From a virus, in IMG/VR virus record IMGVR_UViG_3300008448_008693, positions 1 through 64,000 of that record: DNA of 64,000 nt, one strand, 5' to 3'. The notes beneath the pieces were generated by a model. That model was not told the DNA's origin and did no database searches. It saw only the letters and a program-made list of their open reading frames with translations. This document shows positions 51,241 to 60,207 of the stretch, one piece after another. Position 1 is the first letter of the stretch. Each line of letters opens with the position of its first letter. Both the position numbers and the translations under genes were made by a program.

Positions 51241-52087
51241 CGTATTTTAAAGTTTTAATCAATTGGTCTAAACTAATCCCCTCTTTTTCGGCTAGTTTCT
51301 TTATTGATTTTAAATTCCTCTTTAAAAATTTACTTATTGTTTGGTTTGAGTTGGAGTCTGTTTTAACTACATCACCATCTTTTTTTGATTTTTTAGTTAA
51401 AATGTCTTCAACCATCTTAACCATTTTTTGTCTTTGTATTTCTTCAATCGGTTCTTTTTCAACTAAACGCTGTCTAATGAAGGCTCCTTTAACTTTTTTC
51501 TTTTCTAACTTAGGGTCTTTACCCATTTCCTCAGCTCTTTCCTCGCCATTATCAACACCCATATCTTCAAGAGTCTCTACAGTATCTTCAAAATCCATAT
51601 CTTTAGTTTCCTCATACCCAAAAGCATCAGAATAATCAACCTCAGATACAACATTATCTTGTTCATCTTCACTCTCACCCCAATACACACGGTAACCTCT
51701 TGTAACAGGGTCATTAGTTACTCTGGACATTGCAACAGTTTGGTCCATAGTTTTTTTAGGTGTTAACTTTTGATTAAGAATTGGTGAATTAGAACCTAAC
51801 ATAGTACCATCAGCATCAACCAATTCCTCAATTTCTCCTTCAGAATCTAAGTCTTTGAATTTTTTTTCAATCTGTTTTGGGTTTAATTTCTTCTTTGTTT
51901 TTAAAAACTTACCAACCAAATCTTTAATACTTTTTTCATTCTTTTTACTTAAAACTATTTTTTTGTCTTTTTTTCTTGATTCAGTTAAAGTTTCGGCCAC
52001 AGAATAGAATAACGATATTTTATCATAACCTTCTTTTAAAAGGAAATAATAATTATTACTGAAATATTCTTTATTATATTCTATCAT
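51233..52087 (-). CDS. Leader-bearing acidic/basic virion protein candidate, 284 aa
   Basis: The first 19 residues (MIEYNKEYFSNNYYFLLKE) end in Leu-Leu-Lys-Glu and a second site, ETLTE/SRK, lies near residue 36. The rest is alternately Lys-rich and Glu/Asp-rich, with an acidic middle (about 150-190) and a helical basic C terminus (about 250-284). The composition resembles internal head or core proteins. It is the first gene of its operon, with a strong TATTTAT motif 16 bases upstream and a mirrored motif for the opposite gene. Confidence 0.7.
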   Translation of the reverse strand: MIEYNKEYFSNNYYFLLKEGYDKISLFYSVAETLTESRKKDKKIVLSKKNEKSIKDLVGKFLKTKKKLNPKQIEKKFKDLDSEGEIEELVDADGTMLGSNSPILNQKLTPKKTMDQTVAMSRVTNDPVTRGYRVYWGESEDEQDNVVSEVDYSDAFGYEETKDMDFEDTVETLEDMGVDNGEERAEEMGKDPKLEKKKVKGAFIRQRLVEKEPIEEIQRQKMVKMVEDILTKKSKKDGDVVKTDSNSNQTISKFLKRNLKSIKKLAEKEGISLDQLIKTLKYDE

Positions 52088-52103
52088 ATCACTTTTTTTT
52101 ATA

Positions 52104-52110
52104 ATAAATA
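52104..52110 (-). promoter_or_regulatory. TATTTAT-type promoter, minus half of divergent pair
   Basis: Minus-strand GTATTTATTATAAAAAAAAG lies 16 bases before the start codon at 52087. Its sequence is similar to the plus-strand motif at 52124. Confidence 0.6.
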
Positions 52111-52123
52111 CTTCGTTTTAGAG

Positions 52124-52137
52124 TATTTATCTTAAAA
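52124..52137 (+). promoter_or_regulatory. TATTTAT-type promoter, plus half of divergent pair
   Basis: Plus-strand GTATTTATCTTAAAAAAG lies 10 bases before the start codon at 52141. The pair is only 13 bases apart and faces outward. Confidence 0.6.
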
Positions 52138-52140
52138 AAG

Positions 52141-54981
52141 ATGGCGGGTCAAAATATAAATCAATATGTTTATCCAAATTGGGGCGTAAAACTCGTTAAT
52201 GAGTCATATGATATGTCGTTAACGTCTGACGAACAAGGGTACAATCAAGAGGTTGTTTTCTCACCATATTTGATTGCTCAAACATATGGTAATAAATTAC
52301 CCGTTTATTTTGATATTGATAATCCTCTAACATCTCAAGGTTTAAACTTAACATATAAAAATTATAATCTTAATAATATATTTGTTTCTCAAAACTATTA
52401 TGAAACTAATGATTTAGATTTAAATTGTTTTACAGGTCATTCTTCTTGTGATATTGGTTTAACAGGTATTGATAATGGTTTAGTATCTGAAATGACGGGA
52501 CAAACCATAAATTTTACTAATGGGTTAATTAATGACTCATTAAAGTTTACACGACTTAATTTTGATAGGAGACTTAAACTATTTCAAACCACAGGATACA
52601 CTAGTTCACCTAACATTAGATTTTCAGGTTTTGATAAAACTATATTATATGAAGTTGTAAGTAAAAACGACCCTTTTGTCGGTAAATACCACGAACTATA
52701 TGGAGGGTTTTATCAAGGGTTCTATAAATTATTTGGGTATGATTATGATATTTTACCTGAAAGAATGAATAAAGGTTGGTCAGTTGAGATGATTCTAAAA
52801 CCTAGATTAATTGATGAATATTTTCCTGGCCCCAATGAAACAACTTTAAACGAAATTTACCCTAATAATAAAAATACATTCTTTTATTTTGGGACTAGAG
52901 CGGAAAATAAATTTTATCATCACGCTGATGGTACCCCAAATTGTTTTACAGGGTACACAAGAGTAACAACACCTTTAACGGGATTAACTACCTGTGCTTG
53001 CTGTAATAAAACAATAACGGATAGTCGTTGTATATATGTTTACCCTCCTAGGTCGGTAAATAATATTCACGACCCACACGTTAATTATGGTTGTAATTTA
53101 TGTAATGGTAACCGAGAGAAAAAAATAACTTGTGGATGTGACTGTAAAGATTATACTTGTGAAACGTGTGGATGGGAATGTTTTGAACATAAGTGTGACA
53201 CTATAATAACACCTACCCCAACTCCATCGCCCACACCTACACCCACACCTGACAATTGTGTTATAATACCAACTTGCACACCAACATGTACTAAATGTGA
53301 TACTTGCGATGATTGTAAATGCTCAACAACAGGATTTACATCAGTTGAGAATACTTGCGAGGTGGACCCATTGTTTGATTCATTATCCAACGCAATATCG
53401 TTCAGATTATGCGGTGACCCTAAAAACCCTCAAATAGGGGTTAGAATGTTATCAATTACAGGTGATTGTCAAACAACGGGCTCTTGTGAAAACACTGGTG
53501 TTACATTCACGACAGGGTATACGATAGTTGATTATTGTACCCCACCTATATACCCAAGATGTGAACAAGAAAATCCTGCTTGGTTAGAGGAAGAACATTG
53601 GTTCCAAGTTAATATTGTGTGGGAAAGATACAATTGGTTAGATGAATGTGATTTATTATTTAGAGGTGGTTTAGATACAATAACTGAAAAACTTTATTTA
53701 GAATCATTGGCTAATAACACGGTTTCTTTGGTTAATGTACCTTATACTAAAGTTGACGGAAAAACTGCTGAACAAATTGAAATTGTTAAGTTAAATGATA
53801 GATGGATAAGTGAAAAAAATTACCGAGAAGGTAGGTTAAAAATATATATTAATGGTAAAATATTTTATACAATTGAGAATTTTGAGGAATTAATTCCCAG
53901 AGCTTTAGATACTGATAAAGAAAAACAAGTTGGGGTTCCATTTAACATCTCGTGGGGTGGGGGTACTCAAGGATTACGAGAAAACTTAACATTTTCATCA
54001 ACAACGTTACCATTTGGGCCTTATATACAAGACCCTGAATGTTTTCCAATTAACGATTTAACAGGAACAACATTTAATGGTCTAAAAACTAATATATTAA
54101 TAGAGCAAAATTTTGCTGGAACATTTGAAGGTGCTATATCTCAATTTAGAATGTACACGTCTCCGTTATCCGCCCCTGAAATTAAACACAACTTCAAAAT
54201 TCTAAATCAGAAATTTGAAATGTTTAATCCTGATTGCCCTGATTGCTCAACAAAGGTATGTGAAATTAATGATTTTACTTACGTTATTACTGATACAAAT
54301 GATATACTTGAAGAATCAATTGAAATACCTCATCCATTAGGAAGAGTATATATTCCTGACGAAAGAGACAAAAATTATTTAATTGAGGATAAGTTAAAAC
54401 TTAAAAACACAATATTAACAACTAAGTATTGGGACGCCGATGAATGGTGGGGCAATCAAGAAAACACCCCTCAATGTGTTGGATATGCTTGGGCTCATTG
54501 GATTGAGGACGGACCAGTTAAACATGAGGGTATATCCCCAATCATCAATCCAACCTTAATTTATAAAGAAGCTCAAAAATTAGATGAGTGGGTTGGTGAA
54601 AATTATAATGGTACATCAGTTAGAGGTGGCGCTAAGTACTTGAAAAATACAAATAAGATTTCGTCATATTTATGGACTTATAATATTAACGTATTAATAG
54701 ATACTGTTTTAACTAAAGGCCCTGTAGTTGTGGGAACTAATTGGTATAGGTCAATGTTTTTCCCTGATAAGAATGGTTTAATGAGGGTCACTGGTAAATT
54801 AACTGGCGGACATGCTTATGTAATTAATGGGGTGGATAAAAATAAAAAATTATTTAGAATTAAAAATAGTTGGGGGAAAAATTGGGGAAAATCAGGTCAC
54901 GCATTCATATCATTTAGTGATATGGAAAAGTTAATTAAACAAAATGGTGAAGTTTGTTTAGCGATAGAGAATAAATTTTAA
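52141..54981 (+). CDS. Surface protein with C-terminal papain-like protease
   Basis: A 946-aa multi-domain protein. The N-terminal and central parts look like virion surface material: a beta-rich region (about 1-270), a Cys-rich segment (about 280-400) with many CxxC pairs and a Pro-Thr linker, and a LamG/ConA-like part ending near 690. Residues about 740-946 form a family C1 (papain) peptidase: Gln773 for the oxyanion hole, Cys779 (PQCVGYAW) as nucleophile, His891 in GGHAYVINGV and Asn909 in IKNSWGKNWG. The spacing from Gln773 to Cys779 equals that of papain Gln19 to Cys25. The enzyme could digest host surface proteins or process phage tail proteins. Confidence 0.9.
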   Translation: MAGQNINQYVYPNWGVKLVNESYDMSLTSDEQGYNQEVVFSPYLIAQTYGNKLPVYFDIDNPLTSQGLNLTYKNYNLNNIFVSQNYYETNDLDLNCFTGHSSCDIGLTGIDNGLVSEMTGQTINFTNGLINDSLKFTRLNFDRRLKLFQTTGYTSSPNIRFSGFDKTILYEVVSKNDPFVGKYHELYGGFYQGFYKLFGYDYDILPERMNKGWSVEMILKPRLIDEYFPGPNETTLNEIYPNNKNTFFYFGTRAENKFYHHADGTPNCFTGYTRVTTPLTGLTTCACCNKTITDSRCIYVYPPRSVNNIHDPHVNYGCNLCNGNREKKITCGCDCKDYTCETCGWECFEHKCDTIITPTPTPSPTPTPTPDNCVIIPTCTPTCTKCDTCDDCKCSTTGFTSVENTCEVDPLFDSLSNAISFRLCGDPKNPQIGVRMLSITGDCQTTGSCENTGVTFTTGYTIVDYCTPPIYPRCEQENPAWLEEEHWFQVNIVWERYNWLDECDLLFRGGLDTITEKLYLESLANNTVSLVNVPYTKVDGKTAEQIEIVKLNDRWISEKNYREGRLKIYINGKIFYTIENFEELIPRALDTDKEKQVGVPFNISWGGGTQGLRENLTFSSTTLPFGPYIQDPECFPINDLTGTTFNGLKTNILIEQNFAGTFEGAISQFRMYTSPLSAPEIKHNFKILNQKFEMFNPDCPDCSTKVCEINDFTYVITDTNDILEESIEIPHPLGRVYIPDERDKNYLIEDKLKLKNTILTTKYWDADEWWGNQENTPQCVGYAWAHWIEDGPVKHEGISPIINPTLIYKEAQKLDEWVGENYNGTSVRGGAKYLKNTNKISSYLWTYNINVLIDTVLTKGPVVVGTNWYRSMFFPDKNGLMRVTGKLTGGHAYVINGVDKNKKLFRIKNSWGKNWGKSGHAFISFSDMEKLIKQNGEVCLAIENKF

Positions 54982-54996
54982 TTTTAAAAATGGATA

Positions 54997-56775
54997 ATGT
55001 CATTAAAAATAACTATAAGTAGTATAAATTATGATGGTGAATTAGCAACCATATTATTTAAACCTGATAATGATATAGTTACAATTAATTTAGGTGAGGT
55101 AACATTACCCTTTGATTTTGAACCTTCTTTGTTAATTCCCCCAAGAGAGGTGTACGGTACATATACCATCTTAGTTGAAGATGCGGATTGTCCTAATATA
55201 TTGAATGTGTATAGACCAACACCTACCGTTACTCCTACACCCACAAATACTAAAACTCCTACACCTACAAATACTAAAACCCAAACATCAACACCTACAT
55301 TTAATCCTTGTTTAGTAACTAAAACCCCGACAGTAACACCAACAAATACTAAAACCCCAACACCGACTAAAACCCCAACTAAAACAATTGACCCATGTTT
55401 ATTAACTAAAACCCCAACACCTAGTATTACATCAACTAAAACCCCAACACCTAGTATTACATCAACTAAAACCCCAACACCGACTAAAACCCCAGCTAAT
55501 ACCTCAACCCCGACTAATACTCAAACTCAAACTAATACCAATACTCAAACCCCAACTAATACACCTACTAATACACCAACCAACACAGAAACCCCAACTG
55601 AAACTCCGACTAATACGCCAACTAATACTCAAACGCCAACCAACACAGAAACCCCAACTCAAACACCAACTCAAACACCAACGAATACAACAACACCAAC
55701 AATAACATCAACTCCAACACAAACTTCAGCACCTGAGTGCGACATTCTTTTAACTATAATACCAATAACACCGACACCTACTGTCACACAAACCCCAACT
55801 AAAACACCATCACCCCAATGTGATTTTACTTTACAGATTAACTTTCCAGTAGAAACACCAACACCGACAGTTACTAACACACCAACAAACACTCCAACAA
55901 CTCCGTCACCATTTTTATTAGATAATTACCCTAATTCAGTTGCGGCTTTTTCGGCTAGAAAATTATCATCAACATATTCAGGTCCTTGCATGAGAGTGAG
56001 AAGAAATTTTGATAATACCGAATTAGACATTGGTTTTACCACAATAAATGGTAAAGTGGTTTTAGATTCACCAGCATTAATGGATTTTGTAACAGGTCCT
56101 TATGGTTCTTGGTCTTTTACAGGTGGTTTATATCAAGGAGTTAATGGTACTGGTTATGTTGTTGTTTGGTATGACCAATCAGGTAATGACAACCATGCTT
56201 ATCAATATACCCCAAATCAACAACAAGGTGTTGTTATAAATGGGACTAGAACGGCACTATTAGATAAAGATGGTAATTATCAAATAACCCCTTACTTACA
56301 CTCTTTTTTTGAATCAATGGCAAAAGCCCCATTAAGTTTAACAACAAATATACAAATAACCGCAGCATTTACTTTAGGTCAAGTATTTTCTCAAAATAAT
56401 ATTAACTACATATTCTTCGGGTCTAGCGGGTCAATCGGTGGAGCTTGGTATAACGGTTCTTTCGTTGATGCTCAAGGACTTGGATTCTTTGACGGAGTAT
56501 TGGCATTTAGTTTAACGGGCGAAGATTTATTATCTCACTTAGGTTATTTTGACTTCTCAACGGGTAGAATGTTAATTTCTAAAGATGGTGCACCTTCACA
56601 AGATTTGGGGGCGTCGTTGACACCAATTAATCTTACTCATATCGCGGGTAGAACTGGGTCAAGTGCATTATATTTTAGAGGTGGGGTTAATGAATTTGTG
56701 TTCTATAATACAGACCAATCGGTAAATAAAGTAGGTATTGAGACCAACATAAACAATTTTTATAACACATATTAA
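54997..56775 (+). CDS. Fibre with Thr/Pro stalk and arabinofuranosidase-like tip
   Basis: A 592-aa three-part protein. An N-terminal anchor domain of about 65 residues (SLKITISSINYDGEL onwards) is shared with the next fibre genes. A Thr/Pro-rich stalk follows (about 72-300, TPTxTPT type), and a C-terminal domain (about 305-592) resembles the ArabFuran-catal (ABF-B) fold: SVAAFSARKLSSTYSGPC, VVVWYDQSGNDNHAYQY and a final GGVNEFVFYN. In characterised relatives this fold cleaves arabinose side chains or binds glycans, so it may act on or bind host polysaccharide. Whether it is catalytic is unknown. Confidence 0.85.
   Translation: MSLKITISSINYDGELATILFKPDNDIVTINLGEVTLPFDFEPSLLIPPREVYGTYTILVEDADCPNILNVYRPTPTVTPTPTNTKTPTPTNTKTQTSTPTFNPCLVTKTPTVTPTNTKTPTPTKTPTKTIDPCLLTKTPTPSITSTKTPTPSITSTKTPTPTKTPANTSTPTNTQTQTNTNTQTPTNTPTNTPTNTETPTETPTNTPTNTQTPTNTETPTQTPTQTPTNTTTPTITSTPTQTSAPECDILLTIIPITPTPTVTQTPTKTPSPQCDFTLQINFPVETPTPTVTNTPTNTPTTPSPFLLDNYPNSVAAFSARKLSSTYSGPCMRVRRNFDNTELDIGFTTINGKVVLDSPALMDFVTGPYGSWSFTGGLYQGVNGTGYVVVWYDQSGNDNHAYQYTPNQQQGVVINGTRTALLDKDGNYQITPYLHSFFESMAKAPLSLTTNIQITAAFTLGQVFSQNNINYIFFGSSGSIGGAWYNGSFVDAQGLGFFDGVLAFSLTGEDLLSHLGYFDFSTGRMLISKDGAPSQDLGASLTPINLTHIAGRTGSSALYFRGGVNEFVFYNTDQSVNKVGIETNINNFYNTY
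55216..55724 (+). repeat. Thr/Pro stalk repeat, gene 54997
   Basis: Irregular TPTxT units (ACTAAAACCCCAACA-type) form the stalk, with short breaks. The codons for the same residues vary. Confidence 0.9.
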
Positions 56776-56776
56776 T

Positions 56777-57004
56777 ATGATAGTATTAGGTTATAAATAT
56801 ACAACTGAAAATGAGGCTAAAGAAGCCACTAAATTATGTGACCAATTTTATGGATACCCTAAAGAAGGTTGTTTATCTAAAAGTTGGTGTGAATACGAGT
56901 ATTATGAGACGGATGATTTTTATTACATAGTTTATGGTGATACATTAAAAAATGTATTAGGTGAACCTTCAGAATTAAATATTAAAATAACTAACCCTTT
57001 ATAA
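56777..57004 (+). CDS. Small acidic protein, 75 aa
   Basis: A compact acidic protein with Tyr-rich C-terminal half (YYETDDFYYIVYG) and two Cys. It sits between two fibre genes and overlaps the next start by one base (TAATG), so it is coupled. It might be a fibre chaperone or a small virion decoration. No family recognised. Confidence 0.65.
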   Translation: MIVLGYKYTTENEAKEATKLCDQFYGYPKEGCLSKSWCEYEYYETDDFYYIVYGDTLKNVLGEPSELNIKITNPL

Positions 57005-58824
57005 TGTCATTATCAATAACCATAGCAAGTATTAATTACAACGGACAAGTTGGGGATATCACTTTTTACCCACTTACTGGTGGTACGATAAACATCGGAC
57101 CACAAACAATACCGTATGTTTATTTCACAGATTACCCATATGGGGTGTATGATATTTATGTTTCATCATATGATATAACTTGTTCAGTTTCAATAGCACC
57201 TCCAACACCAACCCCAACTAATACACCAACTGAAACTCCTACAAATACTCCTACAGAAACTCCTACAAATACTCCTACAGAAACACCAACCAACACACCT
57301 ACTGAAACTCCAACTCCTACTTCTACCCCAACAAATACTCAAACACCAACTAACTCTATAGTATCATCAGGATTGATAATGAATTGGGATATTCAAAACA
57401 CAAGTTCTTATAGTGGTAGTGGGTCAATAATAACTGACTTACAAGGTAATATAAATGGGACAATGACAGGTGTTATTTCATACACAAACGATTCTCCGAA
57501 ATATCTAACTATTGATGGTGGAGTATCTGAGTATATATACACATCAAATATTAACCCATACTTATCACCTGTAAATACAGGAACGGCTCAATCTACTTTC
57601 CTTTGGATTTACCCAACATCTAATGGTATAATTTATTCTGAACAAGGCTCTCTTTCACCTGACTTTGGTTGGTTCGATGTTCAAATTCAAAGGGATTCTA
57701 GTGATAGATTTTTATTCGGAGTTTGGCCATACACTATCAATGGTCCTGCACCAATAACATCATCCATTACTCACTCTCTGAATAATTGGTATTATGTTGG
57801 TTGGACATATAATGGGACCACACTTACTGCGTATGTAAACGGAACAATGGTTGGAATATCAACCTATTCGAGAGACACACCATACAATTTAGGGCCTAGT
57901 TTACCGATGTATTTCAATTTCGGATACCCATCCACTACGGATTTGACAACAACAACTTCCGCTTGTTCTTATAGATTAGGTGCGGTTCAAATTTACAACA
58001 TTGGTTTATCGGGGGCTCAAGTGTTACAAAACTATAATTATGATAGTGCTAAATATATATTACCCACACCAACACCAACAGTTACCCCAACTAACACACC
58101 AACTACAACAAAAACCTCAACACCATCGGCAACACCTAGTATCGTAACATCAAACTTACAACTACAATTATCACCAAGTAGTTATATTGGCTCAGGAACT
58201 GTTTGGGATACAACTGTTGGGACTACAGATGCGATTTTATCGGGTAGTCCAACTTATAATATATTAAGTGGGTTTACATTTAATGGAACTACTCAATATG
58301 GTAGAATACCAAGTGTTGATGGTGTAACGAACTTTACAAATACCAGTGAGTATACTGTTGAAATTTGGTTTAACCCATCGTCGGGTCAAGCAAATACTGC
58401 TGAAGCCGAAATATTAGAGAAATGGAATCAGACTAATCAATTGAGGTATCCATATGTTTTTAGATACGCCGAAAATACTGGTACGGTAACCGCGGCAGTT
58501 TATGATGGTACTACTTTTAGAAATATAAACTTAACAGGATTCCCAACAAATACGTGGGCACAAGTCGTGGGGGTTTTCAACTTCACAACAGATGTCTTCA
58601 CACTTTATAGAAATGGTGTATCGGGAGGCACCGCCAGTTTAGTGGGTATAGGACAAGTAAGTAATACAAGTTCGGTTGGTATTTCGTGTAGACTTAAAAC
58701 CGATGGGACAGGTGAGATATTTTTCAAGGGAACAGTTTCAATAGTGAGAATATATAACACTGCTTTATCGTCCTCTCAAGTGTTACAAAACTTTAATGTA
58801 GATAAAACAAAATACGGTTTATAA
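57004..58824 (+). CDS. Fibre with Thr/Pro stalk and two LamG-like tips
   Basis: A 606-aa protein. Anchor domain (1-65) with the pattern [18 protein letters not shown] and a [13 protein letters not shown] segment, Thr/Pro stalk (about 66-118), first LamG/ConA-like domain (about 123-350), second stalk (about 355-378) and second LamG-like domain (about 382-606) ending [17 protein letters not shown]. The two LamG domains have different surface loops, which suggests two binding specificities. LamG domains in phage fibres usually bind carbohydrates; enzymatic activity is not expected. Confidence 0.85.
   Translation: MSLSITIASINYNGQVGDITFYPLTGGTINIGPQTIPYVYFTDYPYGVYDIYVSSYDITCSVSIAPPTPTPTNTPTETPTNTPTETPTNTPTETPTNTPTETPTPTSTPTNTQTPTNSIVSSGLIMNWDIQNTSSYSGSGSIITDLQGNINGTMTGVISYTNDSPKYLTIDGGVSEYIYTSNINPYLSPVNTGTAQSTFLWIYPTSNGIIYSEQGSLSPDFGWFDVQIQRDSSDRFLFGVWPYTINGPAPITSSITHSLNNWYYVGWTYNGTTLTAYVNGTMVGISTYSRDTPYNLGPSLPMYFNFGYPSTTDLTTTTSACSYRLGAVQIYNIGLSGAQVLQNYNYDSAKYILPTPTPTVTPTNTPTTTKTSTPSATPSIVTSNLQLQLSPSSYIGSGTVWDTTVGTTDAILSGSPTYNILSGFTFNGTTQYGRIPSVDGVTNFTNTSEYTVEIWFNPSSGQANTAEAEILEKWNQTNQLRYPYVFRYAENTGTVTAAVYDGTTFRNINLTGFPTNTWAQVVGVFNFTTDVFTLYRNGVSGGTASLVGIGQVSNTSSVGISCRLKTDGTGEIFFKGTVSIVRIYNTALSSSQVLQNFNVDKTKYGL
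57200..57353 (+). repeat. Thr/Pro stalk repeat, gene 57004
   Basis: A short array of PTNTPTET-like units (24-bp period), similar to the long array at 59026-60066. Confidence 0.9.
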
Positions 58825-58828
58825 TAAT

Positions 58829-60160
58829 ATGTCATTTTCAATAATCATATCAAGTGTTAATTACAACGGACAGGTTGGGGATATTACTTTTTATCCTTTA
58901 ACTGGTGGGACTATAAATATAGGTCTTCAAACTATACCGTATACTTATTTTACTGACTATCCATATGGAACATATGATATCTATTTTTCTTTTTACAATA
59001 AAACTTGTTCGTCAACAATAATTCCACCAACACCCACACCTACCAATACTCCTACTGAAACCCCTACCAATACTCCTACTGAAACCCCAACTAATACTCC
59101 AACAGAAACTCCGACTAATACTCCTACCAATACACCAACTGAAACACCAACTAATACGCCCACCGAAACACCTACTAGTACACCTACTGAAACTCCGACT
59201 AGCACACCAACTGAAACGCCAACTAACACTCCTACTAACACCCCTACAGAAACGCCGACCAATACCCCTACAGAAACTCCAACCAATACTCCTACAGAAA
59301 CTCTAACACCCACTCCTACTGAAACACCAACTGAAACGCCAACTGAAACGCCAACTAATACTCCTACCGAAACCCCTACCAATACACCAACTAATACACC
59401 AACTGAAACGCCAACTAATACTCCTACTGAAACACCAACTGAAACGCCAACTGAAACGCCAACTAATACTCCTACCGAAACCCCTACCAATACTCCAACT
59501 AATACACCAACTGAAACGCCAACTAATACTCCTACCGAAACCCCTACCAATACTCCTACTGAAACACCAACTAATACCCCTACCAATACACCGACAGAAA
59601 CCCCTACTAATACACCTACTGAAACTCCTACTAGTACACCAACAGAAACTCCGACAAACACGCCAACCCCGACTGAAACACCAACTAATACTCCTACTAA
59701 CACTCCTACCGAAACCCCTACTAATACACCTAGCTCGTCAATAACACCTACACCAACTGAAACACCAACTGAAACCCCAACTAATACTCCTACCGAAACC
59801 CCTACTAATACACCTAGCTCGTCAATAACACCTACACCAACTGAAACACCAACTAATACTCCTACTAACACTCCTACCGAAACCCCTACTAATACACCTA
59901 GCTCGTCAATAACACCTACACCAACTGAAACACCAACTAATACTCCTACACCAACACCAACAGAAACACCTACTAATACACCTAGCTCGTCAATAACACC
60001 AACCCCGACTGAAACACCTACTAATACACCAACACCTAGTGTTACCCCAACAATGACAGTAACTCCAACACAAGTCGCTAGCTTATTATTATTACAAGAT
60101 GGTAGTCCTATAACACTACAAGACGGTTCGGGAGGAATTAAATTACAGTTTAGTTTATAA
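58829..60160 (+). CDS. Mucin-like fibre: anchor, long Thr/Pro stalk, short tip
   Basis: A 443-aa protein. The anchor (1-64) is close to that of gene 57004 (same [17 protein letters not shown] and TDYPYG stretches). The next 350 residues are almost pure PTNTPTET repeats (8-residue period), the last part with an SSSITPTPT-containing higher-order unit. The C terminus is short ([17 protein letters not shown]), a phage motif of the LLLxDGS type. It has hundreds of Thr and Pro and almost no charge except Glu, so it is likely an extended O-glycosylation substrate. No tip domain is present, so it may act as a stalk coat or spacer. Confidence 0.85.
   Translation: MSFSIIISSVNYNGQVGDITFYPLTGGTINIGLQTIPYTYFTDYPYGTYDIYFSFYNKTCSSTIIPPTPTPTNTPTETPTNTPTETPTNTPTETPTNTPTNTPTETPTNTPTETPTSTPTETPTSTPTETPTNTPTNTPTETPTNTPTETPTNTPTETLTPTPTETPTETPTETPTNTPTETPTNTPTNTPTETPTNTPTETPTETPTETPTNTPTETPTNTPTNTPTETPTNTPTETPTNTPTETPTNTPTNTPTETPTNTPTETPTSTPTETPTNTPTPTETPTNTPTNTPTETPTNTPSSSITPTPTETPTETPTNTPTETPTNTPSSSITPTPTETPTNTPTNTPTETPTNTPSSSITPTPTETPTNTPTPTPTETPTNTPSSSITPTPTETPTNTPTPSVTPTMTVTPTQVASLLLLQDGSPITLQDGSGGIKLQFSL
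59026..60066 (+). repeat. Long PTNTPTET-type repeat array
   Basis: A roughly 1-kb array with a 24-bp (8-residue) period, encoding Pro-Thr-Asn-Thr-Pro-Thr-Glu-Thr and close variants. Third codon positions vary among A, C, G and T, so the DNA repeats are diverged while the peptide is kept. Confidence 0.93.
59728..60050 (+). repeat. 84-bp higher-order repeat with SSSITPTPT
   Basis: The TAGCTCGTCAATAACACC core occurs at 59731, 59815, 59899 and 59983, exactly 84 bases (28 residues) apart. Near identity of the copies shows that this part expanded recently. Confidence 0.9.
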
Positions 60161-60189
60161 TAGTCTATACCATAAAATTATGACTACTA

Positions 60190-60202
60190 TATTTATCTAA
60201 TA
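60190..60202 (+). promoter_or_regulatory. TATTTAT-type promoter candidate
   Basis: TATTTATCTAATA ends 5 bases before the start codon at 60208 and resembles the box before gene 219 (TATTTATCTAATA). Confidence 0.5.
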
Positions 60203-60207
60203 GGACT

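Noticed and set aside
58993-59871. Long minus-strand frame opposite the Thr/Pro array (Val/Gly repeats)
   Set aside because: It is a mirror of the PTNTPTET repeats on the other strand, with no start signal and no domain.
59026-60066. CRISPR-like repeat array
   Set aside because: The repeats are in frame, encode a regular peptide and have no unique spacers of constant length.
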